A stretch of 47,208 nt of DNA from an uncultured Clostridium sp. (GCA_947648905.1 CANSPP010000008.1:1-47208); one strand, 5' to 3'. Positions 1 to 9,035 are shown, counted from the first letter of the stretch. Translations and numbers: made by a program. Notes: generated by a model not told the origin, from the letters alone.

Positions 1-85
1 TACCGCTTCGGTTTATTCTCTAAAGGATTTTATTGTTTACTTTTCAATGTACTTTCTGTTCCGTTTTATTGTTGGAACGTTTTGC

Positions 86-114
86 ATTATACTATACCTT
101 TTTTTGTTTGTCAA
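86..114 (-). promoter_or_regulatory. Sigma-A promoter 1 of a tandem trio, firing leftward
   Basis: On the minus strand the -35 is TTGACA (109-114) and the -10 is TATAAT (86-91), separated by exactly 17 bases; both are perfect consensus. Transcription would run out of the window past position 1. The stretch after it contains an ACATTGAAAAGTAAAC-like string that resembles leaders upstream of 16S rRNA in Firmicutes. I infer an rRNA operon promoter; the RNA gene itself is not in view. Confidence 0.8.
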
Positions 115-270
115 TACTTTTTTCGACATTTTTCAAAAAAATTTTTATTGCCGTTTTTGGGCAAAATAAAAAACTAGTAATCGCTGTTTATATTTTATTC
201 TAGTAGCTTGAAATTTATTACTAATTCTTTCGTTTTTTATTTTTTAATGTCTGTTGCAAGGTACTTCTTT

Positions 271-299
271 ATATTAACATTTTTAAATTCGATTGTCAA
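271..299 (-). promoter_or_regulatory. Sigma-A promoter 2 of the tandem trio
   Basis: The minus strand reads TTGACA (294-299), a 17-base spacer and TAATAT (271-276). It shares the AAAAAAGTATTGACA upstream context with the other two copies, so the three probably arose by duplication or are under the same selection. It points the same way as promoters 1 and 3. Confidence 0.75.
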
Positions 300-376
300 T
301 ACTTTTTTTAAAAATTTTTAATATTTTTTTCACCTTGTTTTCTTGATGTGTTTTTGGTATTTTCAAGTGCATATTT

Positions 377-405
377 ATAATAACATTTTAAACTATTTAT
401 GTCAA
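377..405 (-). promoter_or_regulatory. Sigma-A promoter 3 of the tandem trio
   Basis: The minus strand reads TTGACA (400-405), a 17-base spacer and TATTAT (377-382). It is the most upstream of the three leftward promoters. The rest of 1-484 is AT-rich and I see no open frame or RNA structure in it. Confidence 0.75.
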
Positions 406-484
406 TACTTTTTTGAAATTTTTTTATTTCCTTTTTTTGCCTATTATATATCCGTTTTCATCTATATCAATAACTAATATATTA

Positions 485-718
485 TTAAATTTCAACTAAT
501 ATTAAATCCTCTCCAATACACTTAACTGCCTTCCAAGGTATAACGATATCATTATTTTGAGAAAAGATATTAAGAAGTTTATTACTGCCAGGAACAATAA
601 TATGTGTAATAGTTCCTGTTTCTAAATCCGCGCAAACATCTTGAACATACCCCAGACGTTTTCCATCATTTATATTTACTACTTCTTTATGCTTAAAATC
701 TAATCCTTTATCCCCCAT
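485..718 (-). CDS. YlmC/YmxH family PRC-barrel protein
   Basis: A 77-residue protein with one PRC-barrel fold. It starts with a KHKEVVNINDGKRLGYV stretch, followed by the typical DLETGTITHIIVPG segment and an IPWKAVKCIGEDLILV end. The YlmC/YmxH family is found in spore formers, and in Clostridia it often lies just downstream of sigG, as here. The exact role is not known; PRC barrels usually bind RNA or protein partners. It is probably co-transcribed with or read from sigG, although about 200 bases and a repeat of the GGGACGTTTC family separate them. The start is the only ATG with a good upstream purine stretch. The family assignment is fairly sure, the function is not. Confidence 0.85.
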   Translation of the reverse strand: MGDKGLDFKHKEVVNINDGKRLGYVQDVCADLETGTITHIIVPGSNKLLNIFSQNNDIVIPWKAVKCIGEDLILVEI

Positions 719-917
719 AAATAACTTGTATGATGTATTTAATATTTAAAATAAATCATACATTCCTCCCTTTATAAACTTTATCTATATAAATTATATG
801 TAGTAATTATAAAAATAGTAATAAGAACGAAACATTTTGCTTCGTTCTTAAAAACACTAAATATGATTTTTACAAAAAAGAAACGTCCCCAATTGTCCCA
901 TTTTTTCAAATTTGATA

Positions 918-1694
918 TTATCTGTAAAATCTTTTTATATGTTCTATTGCGCTTTTTTCTAGTCTGGAAACTTGAGCTTGAGATATTCCAATTTCATTTG
1001 CTACTTCCATTTGCGTTCTTCCATCAAAAAACCTTTTTGTTACAATTGTTCTTTCTTTTTCATTTAGCTTTTGAAGCGCACTAGAAATTGTCATGTTTTC
1101 TGCCCATTGCTCGTCAGTATTTTTACTGTCTTTTATTTGGTCTATTATATAGATGTTTTCTGCTCCATCATTATATATAGGTTCTTGTAAAGATACTGGG
1201 TCTTGTATTGCATCAAAACTAAATACTACATCTTCTCTTTCTACTCCAAGCTCTTTTGCAATTTCGTCTATTGTTGGTTCTTTTCCGTGTTCTTTGTTAT
1301 ATCTTTCTTTAAATTGAATGGCTTTATATGCCAAATCTCTTATTGACCTACTTACTCTTATACTGTTGTTGTCTCTTAAATATCTTTTAACTTCTCCTAT
1401 TATCATAGGTACTGCATAAGTGCTAAATTGAACATTTTGACTTAAGTCAAAATTGTCTATCGCTTTTATTAGTCCCACACATCCCACTTGAAATAAGTCA
1501 TCTGCCGCTTCCCCTCTTCCATAGAATCTTTGTATTACACTTAACACTAATCTTAAATTTCCATTTATAAATGTTTTTCTTGCTTCGTTATCTCCTTCTT
1601 TTATTTTTATGAATAATTCTTCTTTTTCTTTTTTGCTAAGCAATGGCAATTTTGATGTGTTTACTCCACATATTTCTACTTTGTTGTTTAACAA
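918..1694 (-). CDS. sigG: RNA polymerase sporulation sigma factor SigG
   Basis: A 258-residue sigma-70 family factor that directs late forespore transcription in spore formers. Region 2 is clear at about residues 45-115 (GRGEAADDLFQVGCVGLIKA, then the FSTYAVPMIIGEVKRYLRDN core-binding and -10 helices). Region 3 follows at about 115-165. Region 4 is the C-terminal helix-turn-helix (GRTQMEVANEIGISQAQVSRLE). The N-terminal VEICGVNTSKLP motif is a SigG signature. It lies directly downstream of sigE, the standard order spoIIGA-sigE-sigG. It is intact without any shift, and none of its CGG triplets is in frame. Confidence 0.97.
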   Translation of the reverse strand: MLNNKVEICGVNTSKLPLLSKKEKEELFIKIKEGDNEARKTFINGNLRLVLSVIQRFYGRGEAADDLFQVGCVGLIKAIDNFDLSQNVQFSTYAVPMIIGEVKRYLRDNNSIRVSRSIRDLAYKAIQFKERYNKEHGKEPTIDEIAKELGVEREDVVFSFDAIQDPVSLQEPIYNDGAENIYIIDQIKDSKNTDEQWAENMTISSALQKLNEKERTIVTKRFFDGRTQMEVANEIGISQAQVSRLEKSAIEHIKRFYR

Positions 1695-1762
1695 AAGAAA
1701 AACCTCCTTTGAATTTACTTAAATTAAGTATTTCCAAAATAAGGTTTTTTATACTTTTTTAA

Positions 1763-1795
1763 ATCTGCCAACAGGGACGGAGGTTAATGGCAGAT
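1763..1795. repeat. Dispersed palindrome, TGCCA/TGGCA family, overlapping the sigE stop
   Basis: ATCTGCCA (1763-1770) and its inverse TGGCAGAT flank a GGGACGGAGG core. The same arms and a related core occur at 6504-6566, 9065-9133 and 29252-29291. Here the outer arm overlaps the TAA stop of the full-frame sigE, so the repeat sits right at the end of the gene. Confidence 0.75.
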
Positions 1796-2533
1796 TATCC
1801 AATTTTGCTTGCTATTTCTTTTTTCATTTTATTGATAATCTTTTTTTCTAAACGTGAAATATAACTTTGAGAGATTCCGAAGTTCATCAGCAACTTCTTT
1901 TTGTGTCTTTTCTTTTCCGTTTTTAAATCCAAATCTCATTTCCATTATATCCTTTTCACGTTCCTTTAGTTTAGATATTGAAGATCGTAACAAAGCTTTA
2001 TCAACTTCATCTTCTAAATTTCTTGAAGTTATATCTGGTTCTGTTCCAAGTATATCTGAAAGCAACAGTTCATTTCCGTCTCTATCTTTGTTTAATGGTT
2101 CATCTATCGAAACTTCTCCTTTTATTCTATTGCTTTTTCTTAGGAACATTAGTATTTCGTTTTCTATACACCTTGATGCATATGTTGCTAGTTTGATGTT
2201 TTTCCCTGAGTTGAATGTGTTTACTCCTTTCATTAGCCCTATTGTTCCTATTGATATTAGGTCTTCTATTCCTATTCCTGTATTTTCAAATTTTTTGGCT
2301 ATGTATACAACTAGTCTTAAATTTCTTTCTACTAGCGTTTGCCTTGCTTCTAAATTGTCTTCTTCTGATAGTTTTTCTATCATTTTTTCTTCTTCTTCAG
2401 GCGGTAGTGGTGGTGGCAAGGTTTGGCTTCCTGCTATGTAAAAAATAGGCAAGTATTCTATTTCGTTTTCCTCATTTATATATTTGGCACATATTGAGCC
2501 TATACTATTTTTCATAAAATCAAATAGTTTCAT
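1795..2533 (-). CDS. sigE: Sporulation sigma factor SigE, with a +1 shift at an in-frame CGG
   Basis: Early mother-cell sigma factor, made as a pro-protein and cut by SpoIIGA, whose gene lies just upstream. Read in one frame, it is intact through region 2 ([29 protein letters not shown]) and region 3, but region 4 breaks after ADEL and ends 14 codons later. The break is at codon 219, CTT CGG A. Skipping the C gives [14 protein letters not shown], the standard SigE recognition helix, and the gene ends at 1795 with 245 residues. The arithmetic is exact: 739 bases minus one is 246 codons. The N-terminal 20-30 residues look like the pro-sequence. The unshifted product would lack promoter -35 recognition. 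Confidence 0.93.
1877..1879 (-). other. In-frame CGG +1 recoding site in sigE
   Basis: Codon 219 reads CTT CGG AAT in frame 0. Dropping the C gives CTT GGA ATC, the invariant L-G-I-S turn of the region 4.2 helix-turn-helix. Confidence 0.88.
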
Positions 2534-2547
2534 TTTTTCTCACTCCC

Positions 2548-3435
2548 TTACAGTAATTCTATTCCAATTAAAGCTTGATACTCTCCCCTTTTGGTTAACG
2601 ATTTATCATATATTCCTATTATTACATTTGTTTTTTTAGTTTCTTGCTCTTCTGTTTTTATTTTTATATACTCCGCTTTTATTCCTAATAACATTCCATT
2701 TTGTTTTCCTAATGATGAAAATGGTATTAACTTTAATCTGGAAATATATTGTTCTTTTATATCATCTGGAACTTTTCCAAAATCACCTCCTATTATATCT
2801 TCTAAACTATATAAAATTTCTTTTGGTATGCATTCATATAAAAGTGCACTTTCAACTACCACAACAGGTGTGTTGGTAATTGGTTCTTTTAGCATATTTC
2901 CTGTATCAATCATTGCTTTTGTTTTTACTATTCTTTCGTTTATTTTTATTTCTATTTCACAAAATAGTGCTTTTTTTGAAATCTTGTTTTTGACGACCGA
3001 GAATGCTGTAATTATTACGATAAATGCTATTATTGCTCCTAGCATAACTGTTTTTAGTGGATATGTTCCCAAAAATAGTCCGTTTTTCATTATGATATTT
3101 TGTGGCTTTACAATATATATTAGTGCAAATGCTGCTCCTCCAAAAACAAACGAAGTTAAATAAAATAACAGCAATGTTTTACACAGTTTTTTCACATTTT
3201 GTGGATTATATGCTATAAATACTATTATTATTGATAATATAAATTTTAATATTATACTTGAATATGCTTTTAGTATTCCTGCATAGGCAACTACTGAATA
3301 TATCGCTCCTAACAAACTTGCCAAAATTAGTCTTATATGTTTTGTTTTTATTTTCATTACTAATCCTGTTGTAAATAGTATGATGTAGTTCATTATTAAG
3401 TTTTCTATTAACACTACGTCTATGTATATGGTCAT
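2548..3435 (-). CDS. spoIIGA: Sporulation sigma-E processing peptidase SpoIIGA
   Basis: A 295-residue membrane-embedded aspartic protease that matures pro-SigE at the division septum in sporulation. The first half (about residues 1-150) is made of five hydrophobic segments starting with YIDVVLIENLIMNYIIL. The soluble second half carries the catalytic motif AMIDTGNMLKEP near residue 180, matching the DTGN active site of the family. It lies 14 bases upstream of sigE, so the two are an operon. The start ATG at 3435 has an AGGTGAT ribosome site. A terminator-like hairpin separates it from ftsZ. No in-frame CGG is present. Confidence 0.95.
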   Translation of the reverse strand: MTIYIDVVLIENLIMNYIILFTTGLVMKIKTKHIRLILASLLGAIYSVVAYAGILKAYSSIILKFILSIIIVFIAYNPQNVKKLCKTLLLFYLTSFVFGGAAFALIYIVKPQNIIMKNGLFLGTYPLKTVMLGAIIAFIVIITAFSVVKNKISKKALFCEIEIKINERIVKTKAMIDTGNMLKEPITNTPVVVVESALLYECIPKEILYSLEDIIGGDFGKVPDDIKEQYISRLKLIPFSSLGKQNGMLLGIKAEYIKIKTEEQETKKTNVIIGIYDKSLTKRGEYQALIGIELL

Positions 3436-3502
3436 ATTATCACCTGCAAAGCTATTGTACTACTTATCTTTTAAAAAAGTTGTCTTTTCTTATGAGCGAA
3501 AA

Positions 3503-3535
3503 AAAGAAATAATCGAGTTTTTTCGATTATTTCTT
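3503..3535 (-). terminator. Terminator after ftsZ
   Basis: AAGAAATAATCGA pairs with TCGATTATTTCTT over about 13 bp with a short loop. On the minus strand it is followed by a T-rich tract. It lies between the ftsZ stop (3549) and the spoIIGA start. Confidence 0.7.
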
Positions 3536-3548
3536 TCATATTGTTTTA

Positions 3549-4685
3549 CTACATATTTTTATTTTTGTTTTTTCTTAAAAATGATGGTATATCTAAGTCA
3601 TTTTGTGATGAATTTGATTCTGTGTTTGATGGTATTGAGTTTATTTTCTTTTCCCAAGTTTTTGATACGATGTTGTCTACACCAATGCTTGATATTGGTT
3701 CATTTTTTTCAAATCCTGTTGCTATTACTGTTATTTTAATTTCTTCTTTCATATCTGGGTCTGTAACTGTACCAAAGATGATGTTAGCTTCTGGGTCAAC
3801 GCTTCTTTGTACTAGTTCTGCTGCTGTGTTTACTTCGTGTAATCCTAAGTCTTCTCCACCTGTAATGTTGATTATTACTCCTTTTGCTCCTTCTATTGAT
3901 GTTTCTAATAATGGACTTTGAATTGCTTCTTTTGCTGCATCTTCTGCTCTGTTTTCTCCTGTTGCACTACCAACTCCCATATGTGCCATTCCTTGATTTA
4001 GCATTATTGTTTTAACATCTGCAAAGTCTAAGTTTACAAGTCCTGGAATTGCAATTAAGTCTGATATACCTTGTACACCTTGTCTTAATATATCATCAGC
4101 TTGTTTGAAGGCTTCAATTATTGATGTTTTTCTATCTATTATTTGTAGTAATTTGTCGTTTGGTATTACTACTAATGTATCTACTTTTCCTTTTAAGCTT
4201 TCAATTCCACGTTCTGCTTGTGATAATCTTTTCTTTCCTTCAAATGTAAACGGTTTTGTAACAACACCTATTGTTAATATTCCCATTTCTTTTGCAGCTG
4301 CTGCAACTATTGGAGCTGCACCTGTACCTGTTCCTCCACCCATTCCGGCTGTAACAAATACCATATCTGCTCCTCTTAGTACTTCTGCTACTTCTGCTTT
4401 ATTTTCTTCTGCAGATTGTGCTCCGATGTCAGGATTTGCTCCTGCTCCTAATCCTCTTGTTATTTTTTCTCCTATTTGGATTTTTGTTTTTGCTTTTGAT
4501 GTTTGTAATGCTTGTCTATCTGTGTTTACTGCTATAAAATCTACTCCTTTTATGCCAGCATCAATCATTCTGTTTACTGCGTTATTTCCTGCTCCCCCTA
4601 CTCCTATAACTTTTATAGTAGCTGTTCCGTCTAGCATACTAAGGTTATTGTCTTCATTATTATTGTAATTATTGTAGTCCATCAT
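3549..4685 (-). CDS. ftsZ: Cell division tubulin homologue FtsZ
   Basis: A 378-residue GTPase that forms the division ring. The N-terminal nucleotide-binding domain has [16 protein letters not shown] (about residues 25-40) and the tubulin signature [10 protein letters not shown] near residue 110. The T7 region [12 protein letters not shown] follows in the C-terminal domain, then a linker rich in Asn and Ser, and the conserved tail DIPSFLRKN that binds FtsA. The start is ATG at 4685 (or the next ATG at 4682), with GGGAGG upstream. It lies about 50 bases downstream of ftsA and is probably in the same operon, ending at the hairpin at 3503-3535. Confidence 0.98.
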   Translation of the reverse strand: MMDYNNYNNNEDNNLSMLDGTATIKVIGVGGAGNNAVNRMIDAGIKGVDFIAVNTDRQALQTSKAKTKIQIGEKITRGLGAGANPDIGAQSAEENKAEVAEVLRGADMVFVTAGMGGGTGTGAAPIVAAAAKEMGILTIGVVTKPFTFEGKKRLSQAERGIESLKGKVDTLVVIPNDKLLQIIDRKTSIIEAFKQADDILRQGVQGISDLIAIPGLVNLDFADVKTIMLNQGMAHMGVGSATGENRAEDAAKEAIQSPLLETSIEGAKGVIINITGGEDLGLHEVNTAAELVQRSVDPEANIIFGTVTDPDMKEEIKITVIATGFEKNEPISSIGVDNIVSKTWEKKINSIPSNTESNSSQNDLDIPSFLRKNKNKNM

Positions 4686-4737
4686 TTAGTTATTCCTCCC
4701 TCAAATTTTTATATTTATATTTAAAATTAATAACTTC

Positions 4738-5967
4738 TTATGAATAGAAAAATTCTTTTATTCTTTCTATTATTGTTTTTATAAAACTTTCATTGTTTTG
4801 TGTATCTATACTGCTTGATACTGTTTTTGCAAATGGTCTTGCTGCTATGTATCTAACCAATGCGTAACTTGTTCTATATGCTGGTTTTACTGTGCTTATT
4901 GCTCTTCCAGTTGAAATTTTTACTGGTATATTTAGGTTTATTTTTCCAGCCACATCACTCTTATTTATATTTACTATTCCCTGTCCTGTTAATACTACAT
5001 TATTGATTTTTGGTTTTAAGCCTTGGTTTGTTATTTCTTTGTTTACTATTGAAAATATTTCTTCTATTCTTGCTTCTATTATTTCTATTAGCTCTGAACT
5101 TTTTATTATTTTACTTTTATTTGTATCTCTACAAGTATTTAAAATTATATCATTATCATTGTCAATAAATGATTTTAATGCTAGCCCATATTGTCTTTTT
5201 AACTTGTCCGCTTCTTCTTCAGCTATATTTAATACTAATGCTATGTCATTTGTTATATTGTCTCCACCTACTGGAATTGAGCTTGTATATATAAAGCTTG
5301 AGCCCTCAAATACTCCTATATCTGTGTTTCCTGCTCCTATGTCTAGTATCATTATGTTGTCGTGTAGTTCATTATTATCTAATATTAGATTTCTTTCTGC
5401 TAGTGTTGTTGGGACTATTCCATCAATTTCTAGCCCTGCTTTTTTGAATATGCCATGTAATTGTCTTACATATTCTTTTTGTGCTAATATTACTTGTGCA
5501 CTTATTGTAAAGCTTGAACTTAGATTTCCTACGGGGTCTGTTACTACTGTTCCATTATCTAGTGTTATTTTATCTGGCACTATGTCGATTAGTGTTTGTG
5601 TATCCGGAATTTCTATGTCTTTTACTTGCATTATTGCATTTTGTACGTCTCTTACTGATATTCCTGAGTATTTGTCTTTTGCTTCTTTTGTTATACTATT
5701 TTGTACTATTGTTACATATTTACCTGGTATTGTTACATATGCTGAATTTATTTTTAGGTTTGTTTCGTCTTCGGCATCTTTTATTGTCTTTGCTAGGCTT
5801 AGTATAACTTCTTCTTCGTTTATTATTTTCCCTTTCTTTAGTCCCGTACATTTATATGAGGTGTTGGATATTGTTTCTATTTGTCCAAAATTGTTGACTT
5901 CTCCTACTACTGTGCAAACTTTACTTGTACCTATATCAACCCCCACTATGATATCTCCTATTGCCAA
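4738..5967 (-). CDS. ftsA: Cell division protein FtsA
   Basis: A 409-residue actin-like ATPase that tethers FtsZ to the membrane. It begins with the VGVDIGTSKVCTVVGEV phosphate-1 motif; IMILDIGAGNTDIGVFEG is phosphate-2 near residue 205; NNVVLTGQGIVNI fits the adenosine region. The C-terminal IKTIIERIKEFFYS is the amphipathic membrane-targeting helix. The likely start is TTG at 5967, with GGAGG seven bases upstream. A sigma-A promoter lies just ahead (6010-6038), suggesting that ftsA-ftsZ can be transcribed apart from the upstream genes. Confidence 0.95.
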   Translation of the reverse strand: MAIGDIIVGVDIGTSKVCTVVGEVNNFGQIETISNTSYKCTGLKKGKIINEEEVILSLAKTIKDAEDETNLKINSAYVTIPGKYVTIVQNSITKEAKDKYSGISVRDVQNAIMQVKDIEIPDTQTLIDIVPDKITLDNGTVVTDPVGNLSSSFTISAQVILAQKEYVRQLHGIFKKAGLEIDGIVPTTLAERNLILDNNELHDNIMILDIGAGNTDIGVFEGSSFIYTSSIPVGGDNITNDIALVLNIAEEEADKLKRQYGLALKSFIDNDNDIILNTCRDTNKSKIIKSSELIEIIEARIEEIFSIVNKEITNQGLKPKINNVVLTGQGIVNINKSDVAGKINLNIPVKISTGRAISTVKPAYRTSYALVRYIAARPFAKTVSSSIDTQNNESFIKTIIERIKEFFYS

Positions 5968-6009
5968 GTTAATTCCTCCATCTTTTTTAGTATTAATTTC
6001 TTATTTGTA

Positions 6010-6038
6010 TATATATTACATTTTAAAAAAAATGTCAA
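6010..6038 (-). promoter_or_regulatory. Sigma-A promoter for ftsA-ftsZ
   Basis: The minus strand has TTGACA (6033-6038), a 17-base spacer and TATATA (6010-6015). Just upstream, three near-repeats of ATTTTTGTAAT (6051-6082) could be a regulator site; that part is a guess. Confidence 0.7.
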
Positions 6039-6089
6039 TAGATTTGTTATATTTTTGTAATATTTTTGTAATATAGTTGTAATAAAGAA

Positions 6090-6482
6090 CTATTTTGTTT
6101 CTTTTTCTTCCTCTTTTTTACTATCCTTTTTCTTATTTATAGCTTCTGACCATTTATCTACATAGTGTCTTCTTATTATTGCTAAATTTACAAACATTCT
6201 TCCAACAAATACAACAATTGCTGCTAGGTAAATGTCTACATTTAGCTTTTGTCCCAATATTGTTAAAAGTATTGCAAGTATAGCATTTCCGAAAAATCCT
6301 GTTACAAATATTTTTAAATCAAAGTTTTTGTTTATAACTGATGTTATTCCTCCAAACACAGAATCTAATGCTGCAATTACTGCAATTGCTAAATAACTAG
6401 AATATGTATACGAAATCATAGGTGCATTCATTCCTATTAACGCCCCTAAAATACACCCTATTAATATTGCTATAAAAATCAT
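6090..6482 (-). CDS. sbp: Small basic protein, DUF1290 (Sbp-like)
   Basis: A 130-residue membrane protein with about three hydrophobic segments (residues 1-20, 30-50, 65-110) and a strongly charged tail ending in KKEEEKETK. This is the DUF1290/Sbp family, found in Gram-positive bacteria between the DUF881 genes and ftsA, exactly the position here. Its role is unknown but it is linked by context to the division machinery. The ATG at 6482 has AAGGAGGA eight bases upstream. Family call by context and hydrophobic pattern; function uncertain. Confidence 0.85.
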   Translation of the reverse strand: MIFIAILIGCILGALIGMNAPMISYTYSSYLAIAVIAALDSVFGGITSVINKNFDLKIFVTGFFGNAILAILLTILGQKLNVDIYLAAIVVFVGRMFVNLAIIRRHYVDKWSEAINKKKDSKKEEEKETK

Positions 6483-6503
6483 TTTTCTTCCTCCTTATCT
6501 TCC

Positions 6504-6566
6504 TGCCACTGGAGACGGTCCTCTTTGGCAGATTTCTGCCATTAAGGTCCGACCCTGTTGGCAGCT
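6504..6566. repeat. Dispersed TGCCA/TGGCA palindrome, double copy
   Basis: Two alternating TGCC/GGCAG arms with a GAGACGGTCC core and an inverted GGTCCGACCC core lie between sbp and the DUF881 gene. The related copy at 9065-9133 has the same double layout. Possible roles are RNA stabilising hairpins, weak terminators or a small non-autonomous mobile repeat. Confidence 0.75.
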
Positions 6567-7266
6567 ATTGTATATATTTTGTTTTTATTTCATTATTATA
6601 TTTTGGTATTTTTAATTTATTAGATTGGTTGATTGTAACGTCTTGCCCAATTTTTCTCATTGTGTCAACATATCCACCATTTCCTATTAATCCACTTTCT
6701 AAGTATGATGGATCTCCTATTGCTTTTATAAAGTATGGTGCTAATATTCTTTCTCCATTTACTTTTATAAATTCATTTCCTATATCTACTATATCACTTG
6801 TGTTGATAATTCTGTTATCATTTATAGCTATTGCTTCTGCTCCTGATAATTTTAATGAGTTTACTATTAGAAGTAAATCTGATGCTTCAATTTTTTCTAC
6901 ATCTTCACTTTCTCTTAGTGTTATTTCTATCCCTTGTCCTTCTACGTCTGTTGTTCCTAGTGATAGGTTGATTTGCTCTAATTCAGAGTCTACTATTTTT
7001 TCTGTTTCTTCGTTTGATTGTTTTGTTTGTTTATATTCTTGTATCTTTGTTTGTGTTTCTTGATAGGCTTGGTCCGCTTCTTCGTATTTTGATTTCCAAT
7101 TGGCTAGTTCTGTTCTTAGTTCTGCTTCTTTCATATTTTCAATTGATGTTATATCTGTTTCATTTACTATTTTAAATTGCATAAACATAACTAATACTAA
7201 GCAAAAACAAGCAATTCCAATTGTAATTGTCATTGTTATTTTACCTTTTTTTATGTTCTTTTTCAT
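6565..7266 (-). CDS. DUF881 family protein (YlxX/YlxW type), first of two
   Basis: A 233-residue protein with an N-terminal membrane anchor (about residues 10-32, MTITIGIACFCLVLVMF) then a coiled-coil region (about 40-95) and the DUF881 domain (IEITLRESEDVEKIEASDLL, GAEAIAINDNRI, YFIKAIGDPSYLESGL). It sits in the divIB-DUF881-DUF881-sbp-ftsA order known from Bacillus. The molecular function is not established; the form suggests a surface-facing division accessory. It is paralogous to the next gene (7281-7997). ATG start with a GAGG ribosome site. Confidence 0.88.
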   Translation of the reverse strand: MKKNIKKGKITMTITIGIACFCLVLVMFMQFKIVNETDITSIENMKEAELRTELANWKSKYEEADQAYQETQTKIQEYKQTKQSNEETEKIVDSELEQINLSLGTTDVEGQGIEITLRESEDVEKIEASDLLLIVNSLKLSGAEAIAINDNRIINTSDIVDIGNEFIKVNGERILAPYFIKAIGDPSYLESGLIGNGGYVDTMRKIGQDVTINQSNKLKIPKYNNEIKTKYIQ

Positions 7267-7280
7267 TTAAGCCTCCTCCT

Positions 7281-7997
7281 TTATTTAATCGTACTTGCAT
7301 AATTATATGTAAGTGTTCCTGAGTATTTTGGTATTGTAATATCATTTGACCTTTCTACTTTAACTTCTATTCCATATCCTTTTAATATGTCTAAATATCC
7401 GTATGGTCTTTCTAATGCTGCTAGTTGTTCTGGTAATCCTATTGCTTCTATTACAAATGGTACTCCTACTTTTTCTCTATTTATTTCTATAATGTTACCT
7501 CCACATATTATTCCAGTTGTTGGCACTATTCTTTGTCCATTTATAGATATTGCTTCTGCTCCTGCATTTTTTAATTCATTTATTACACTTAAAACATCTT
7601 GGTCATGTACTACTAAATCACTTGGATTTAGTGCATTTTTTATGTCTTTTTTGTTGTCTTTTAAAGTGATTTTTATTCCTGGTCCTTTTACTTCTGTTAA
7701 TCCTATAATTTTATTTCCATTTTGAATTTGCTCTTCTTTTTCTTGTAATTCACTATTGTTTTGTATTGAATTCTGTCTTTCTTTCTCTAAATCTGCTTCT
7801 GCCCTTTCTACATCTTTTGTTCTGTTCTCATATCTTTCCTTATATCTTAGCACTTCTGCTCTTAAATTGTTTTCTTCATAATTGTTGCTTACTGTTTGAT
7901 TAGTCTCTTTTACTGTTCTTACTTGTATACATATTCCTAGTGTTAGCGCAAAGCACATAACTCCTAGAACACAGCTAACCATTTTTTTATTGTACAT
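7281..7997 (-). CDS. DUF881 family protein, second copy
   Basis: A 238-residue paralogue of the neighbouring gene: one N-terminal membrane helix (about residues 5-27), a coiled coil at about 35-95, then DUF881 with GIKITLKDNKKDIKNALNP, the GAEAISINGQRIV core and FVIEAIGLPEQLAALERPYG. The two copies are about 14 bases apart, so they are co-translated or co-transcribed. The Cys in GIICGGNII is a feature seen in this family. No known enzymatic motif. Start ATG at 7997 with AGGTGAAG upstream. Confidence 0.88.
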   Translation of the reverse strand: MYNKKMVSCVLGVMCFALTLGICIQVRTVKETNQTVSNNYEENNLRAEVLRYKERYENRTKDVERAEADLEKERQNSIQNNSELQEKEEQIQNGNKIIGLTEVKGPGIKITLKDNKKDIKNALNPSDLVVHDQDVLSVINELKNAGAEAISINGQRIVPTTGIICGGNIIEINREKVGVPFVIEAIGLPEQLAALERPYGYLDILKGYGIEVKVERSNDITIPKYSGTLTYNYASTIK

Positions 7998-8012
7998 ATC
8001 TTCACCTCTTTA

Positions 8013-9035
8013 TTAAACTTGTTCTCTAAAATATGGTTGGAACTTATTATTTAAGTCTCCATTTACAAAAATTTCTCCTGACTTGTCTTTTTCTTTCTCC
8101 ATTATTGTTACTGCATTTAACATTTTGTCACTTAGGTTTGTATTATTTCCCAAATGAATTTTTTTGTTTTCTTCTGCCACGTATATAATATAGTCATTTT
8201 TGTTGCTAATGTCAATAGTTGTGACCTTTTCGTCTATTTCTTGTTTTTGTGCTGAATTCATTATTTTTATTACATCTTCCAATTTATTTAAATCATTACT
8301 ATTTAGTCTATTGCCTGGTGTAATTTCTTCTTCTGGTGTTTCTATTCCTTCTATAATTGGCATTCCCTTTCCGTCTTGTGATATTTCTAATATATATCCT
8401 TGTGTACTTATATAAGCATAACTTTCAAGTATTTGTATATTGTATTTTGGGTCTCTTTCTTCTACTTCTATCTCTATTGTATTTGGCAATTTTCTATGTA
8501 TTCTTGCGTTTTGTATATATGGGTTTTCCTTAATTTTGTTTATTGCTTTTACACTTAAAAACTTAAAAATGTTTTCTTCTGTTGTTAACTCTGATAAGCT
8601 TATTATTGTATCACTTGACACATTTTGATTGTTTGTTACCTTTATTTCTTGTATATTAAAAATTGGCGAAACTAGCGCAAATATTATTCCACCTGATATT
8701 AAACCAACAAACAAAATTAATTTCACAAAGAATTTTATCTTTTTATTTCTTTTCTTCTTTTTTATTGCTTTTTTATTTTGAATTTTTCTTTGTTCTTCTT
8801 CTTTTTTTATTTTGTTTCTGTTAGTCATTTGAATTACTGTTTCTGTATCTAAATCAAAGTCATCCTTTTGTTCTCTCTTTTTATTTCCTTTTATTCTTTT
8901 CTCTCTCTCTTTTTTCTTCACTTCTTCATCTTCAAAACTGTAATTAGCTTGTCCATTACTATTTAAATAGTACATATTCATATTTGCTTCTTCCATTTTT
9001 TTCACTTTCTTATCTCTCTTTTGTTTTCGTTTCAA
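8013..9035 (-). CDS. Cell division protein FtsQ/DivIB
   Basis: A 340-residue bitopic division protein. The first ~95 residues are cytoplasmic and highly charged (runs of KKK, EKRIKGNKKREQ), followed by a membrane helix at about 102-122 (FFVKLILFVGLISGGIIFALV). The POTRA domain starts at FNIQEIKVTNNQNVSSDTII, with NPYIQNARIHRKLPNTIEIEV being the usual FtsQ signature. The later beta domain includes ERDPKYNI and GMPIIEGIETP. It helps hold FtsL, FtsB and the septal synthase together. The probable start is TTG at 9035 with GGGGG upstream; an internal ATG 12 codons later is possible. It lies between murA and the DUF881 pair. Confidence 0.88.
   Translation of the reverse strand: MKRKQKRDKKVKKMEEANMNMYYLNSNGQANYSFEDEEVKKKEREKRIKGNKKREQKDDFDLDTETVIQMTNRNKIKKEEEQRKIQNKKAIKKKKRNKKIKFFVKLILFVGLISGGIIFALVSPIFNIQEIKVTNNQNVSSDTIISLSELTTEENIFKFLSVKAINKIKENPYIQNARIHRKLPNTIEIEVEERDPKYNIQILESYAYISTQGYILEISQDGKGMPIIEGIETPEEEITPGNRLNSNDLNKLEDVIKIMNSAQKQEIDEKVTTIDISNKNDYIIYVAEENKKIHLGNNTNLSDKMLNAVTIMEKEKDKSGEIFVNGDLNNKFQPYFREQV

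Noticed and set aside
1854..2441. Long plus-strand open frames opposite sigE, ftsA, ftsZ, murA and others
   Set aside because: They are antisense to conserved genes, rich in Leu/Phe/Ser/Ile as expected from AT-rich complements, and lack ribosome sites.
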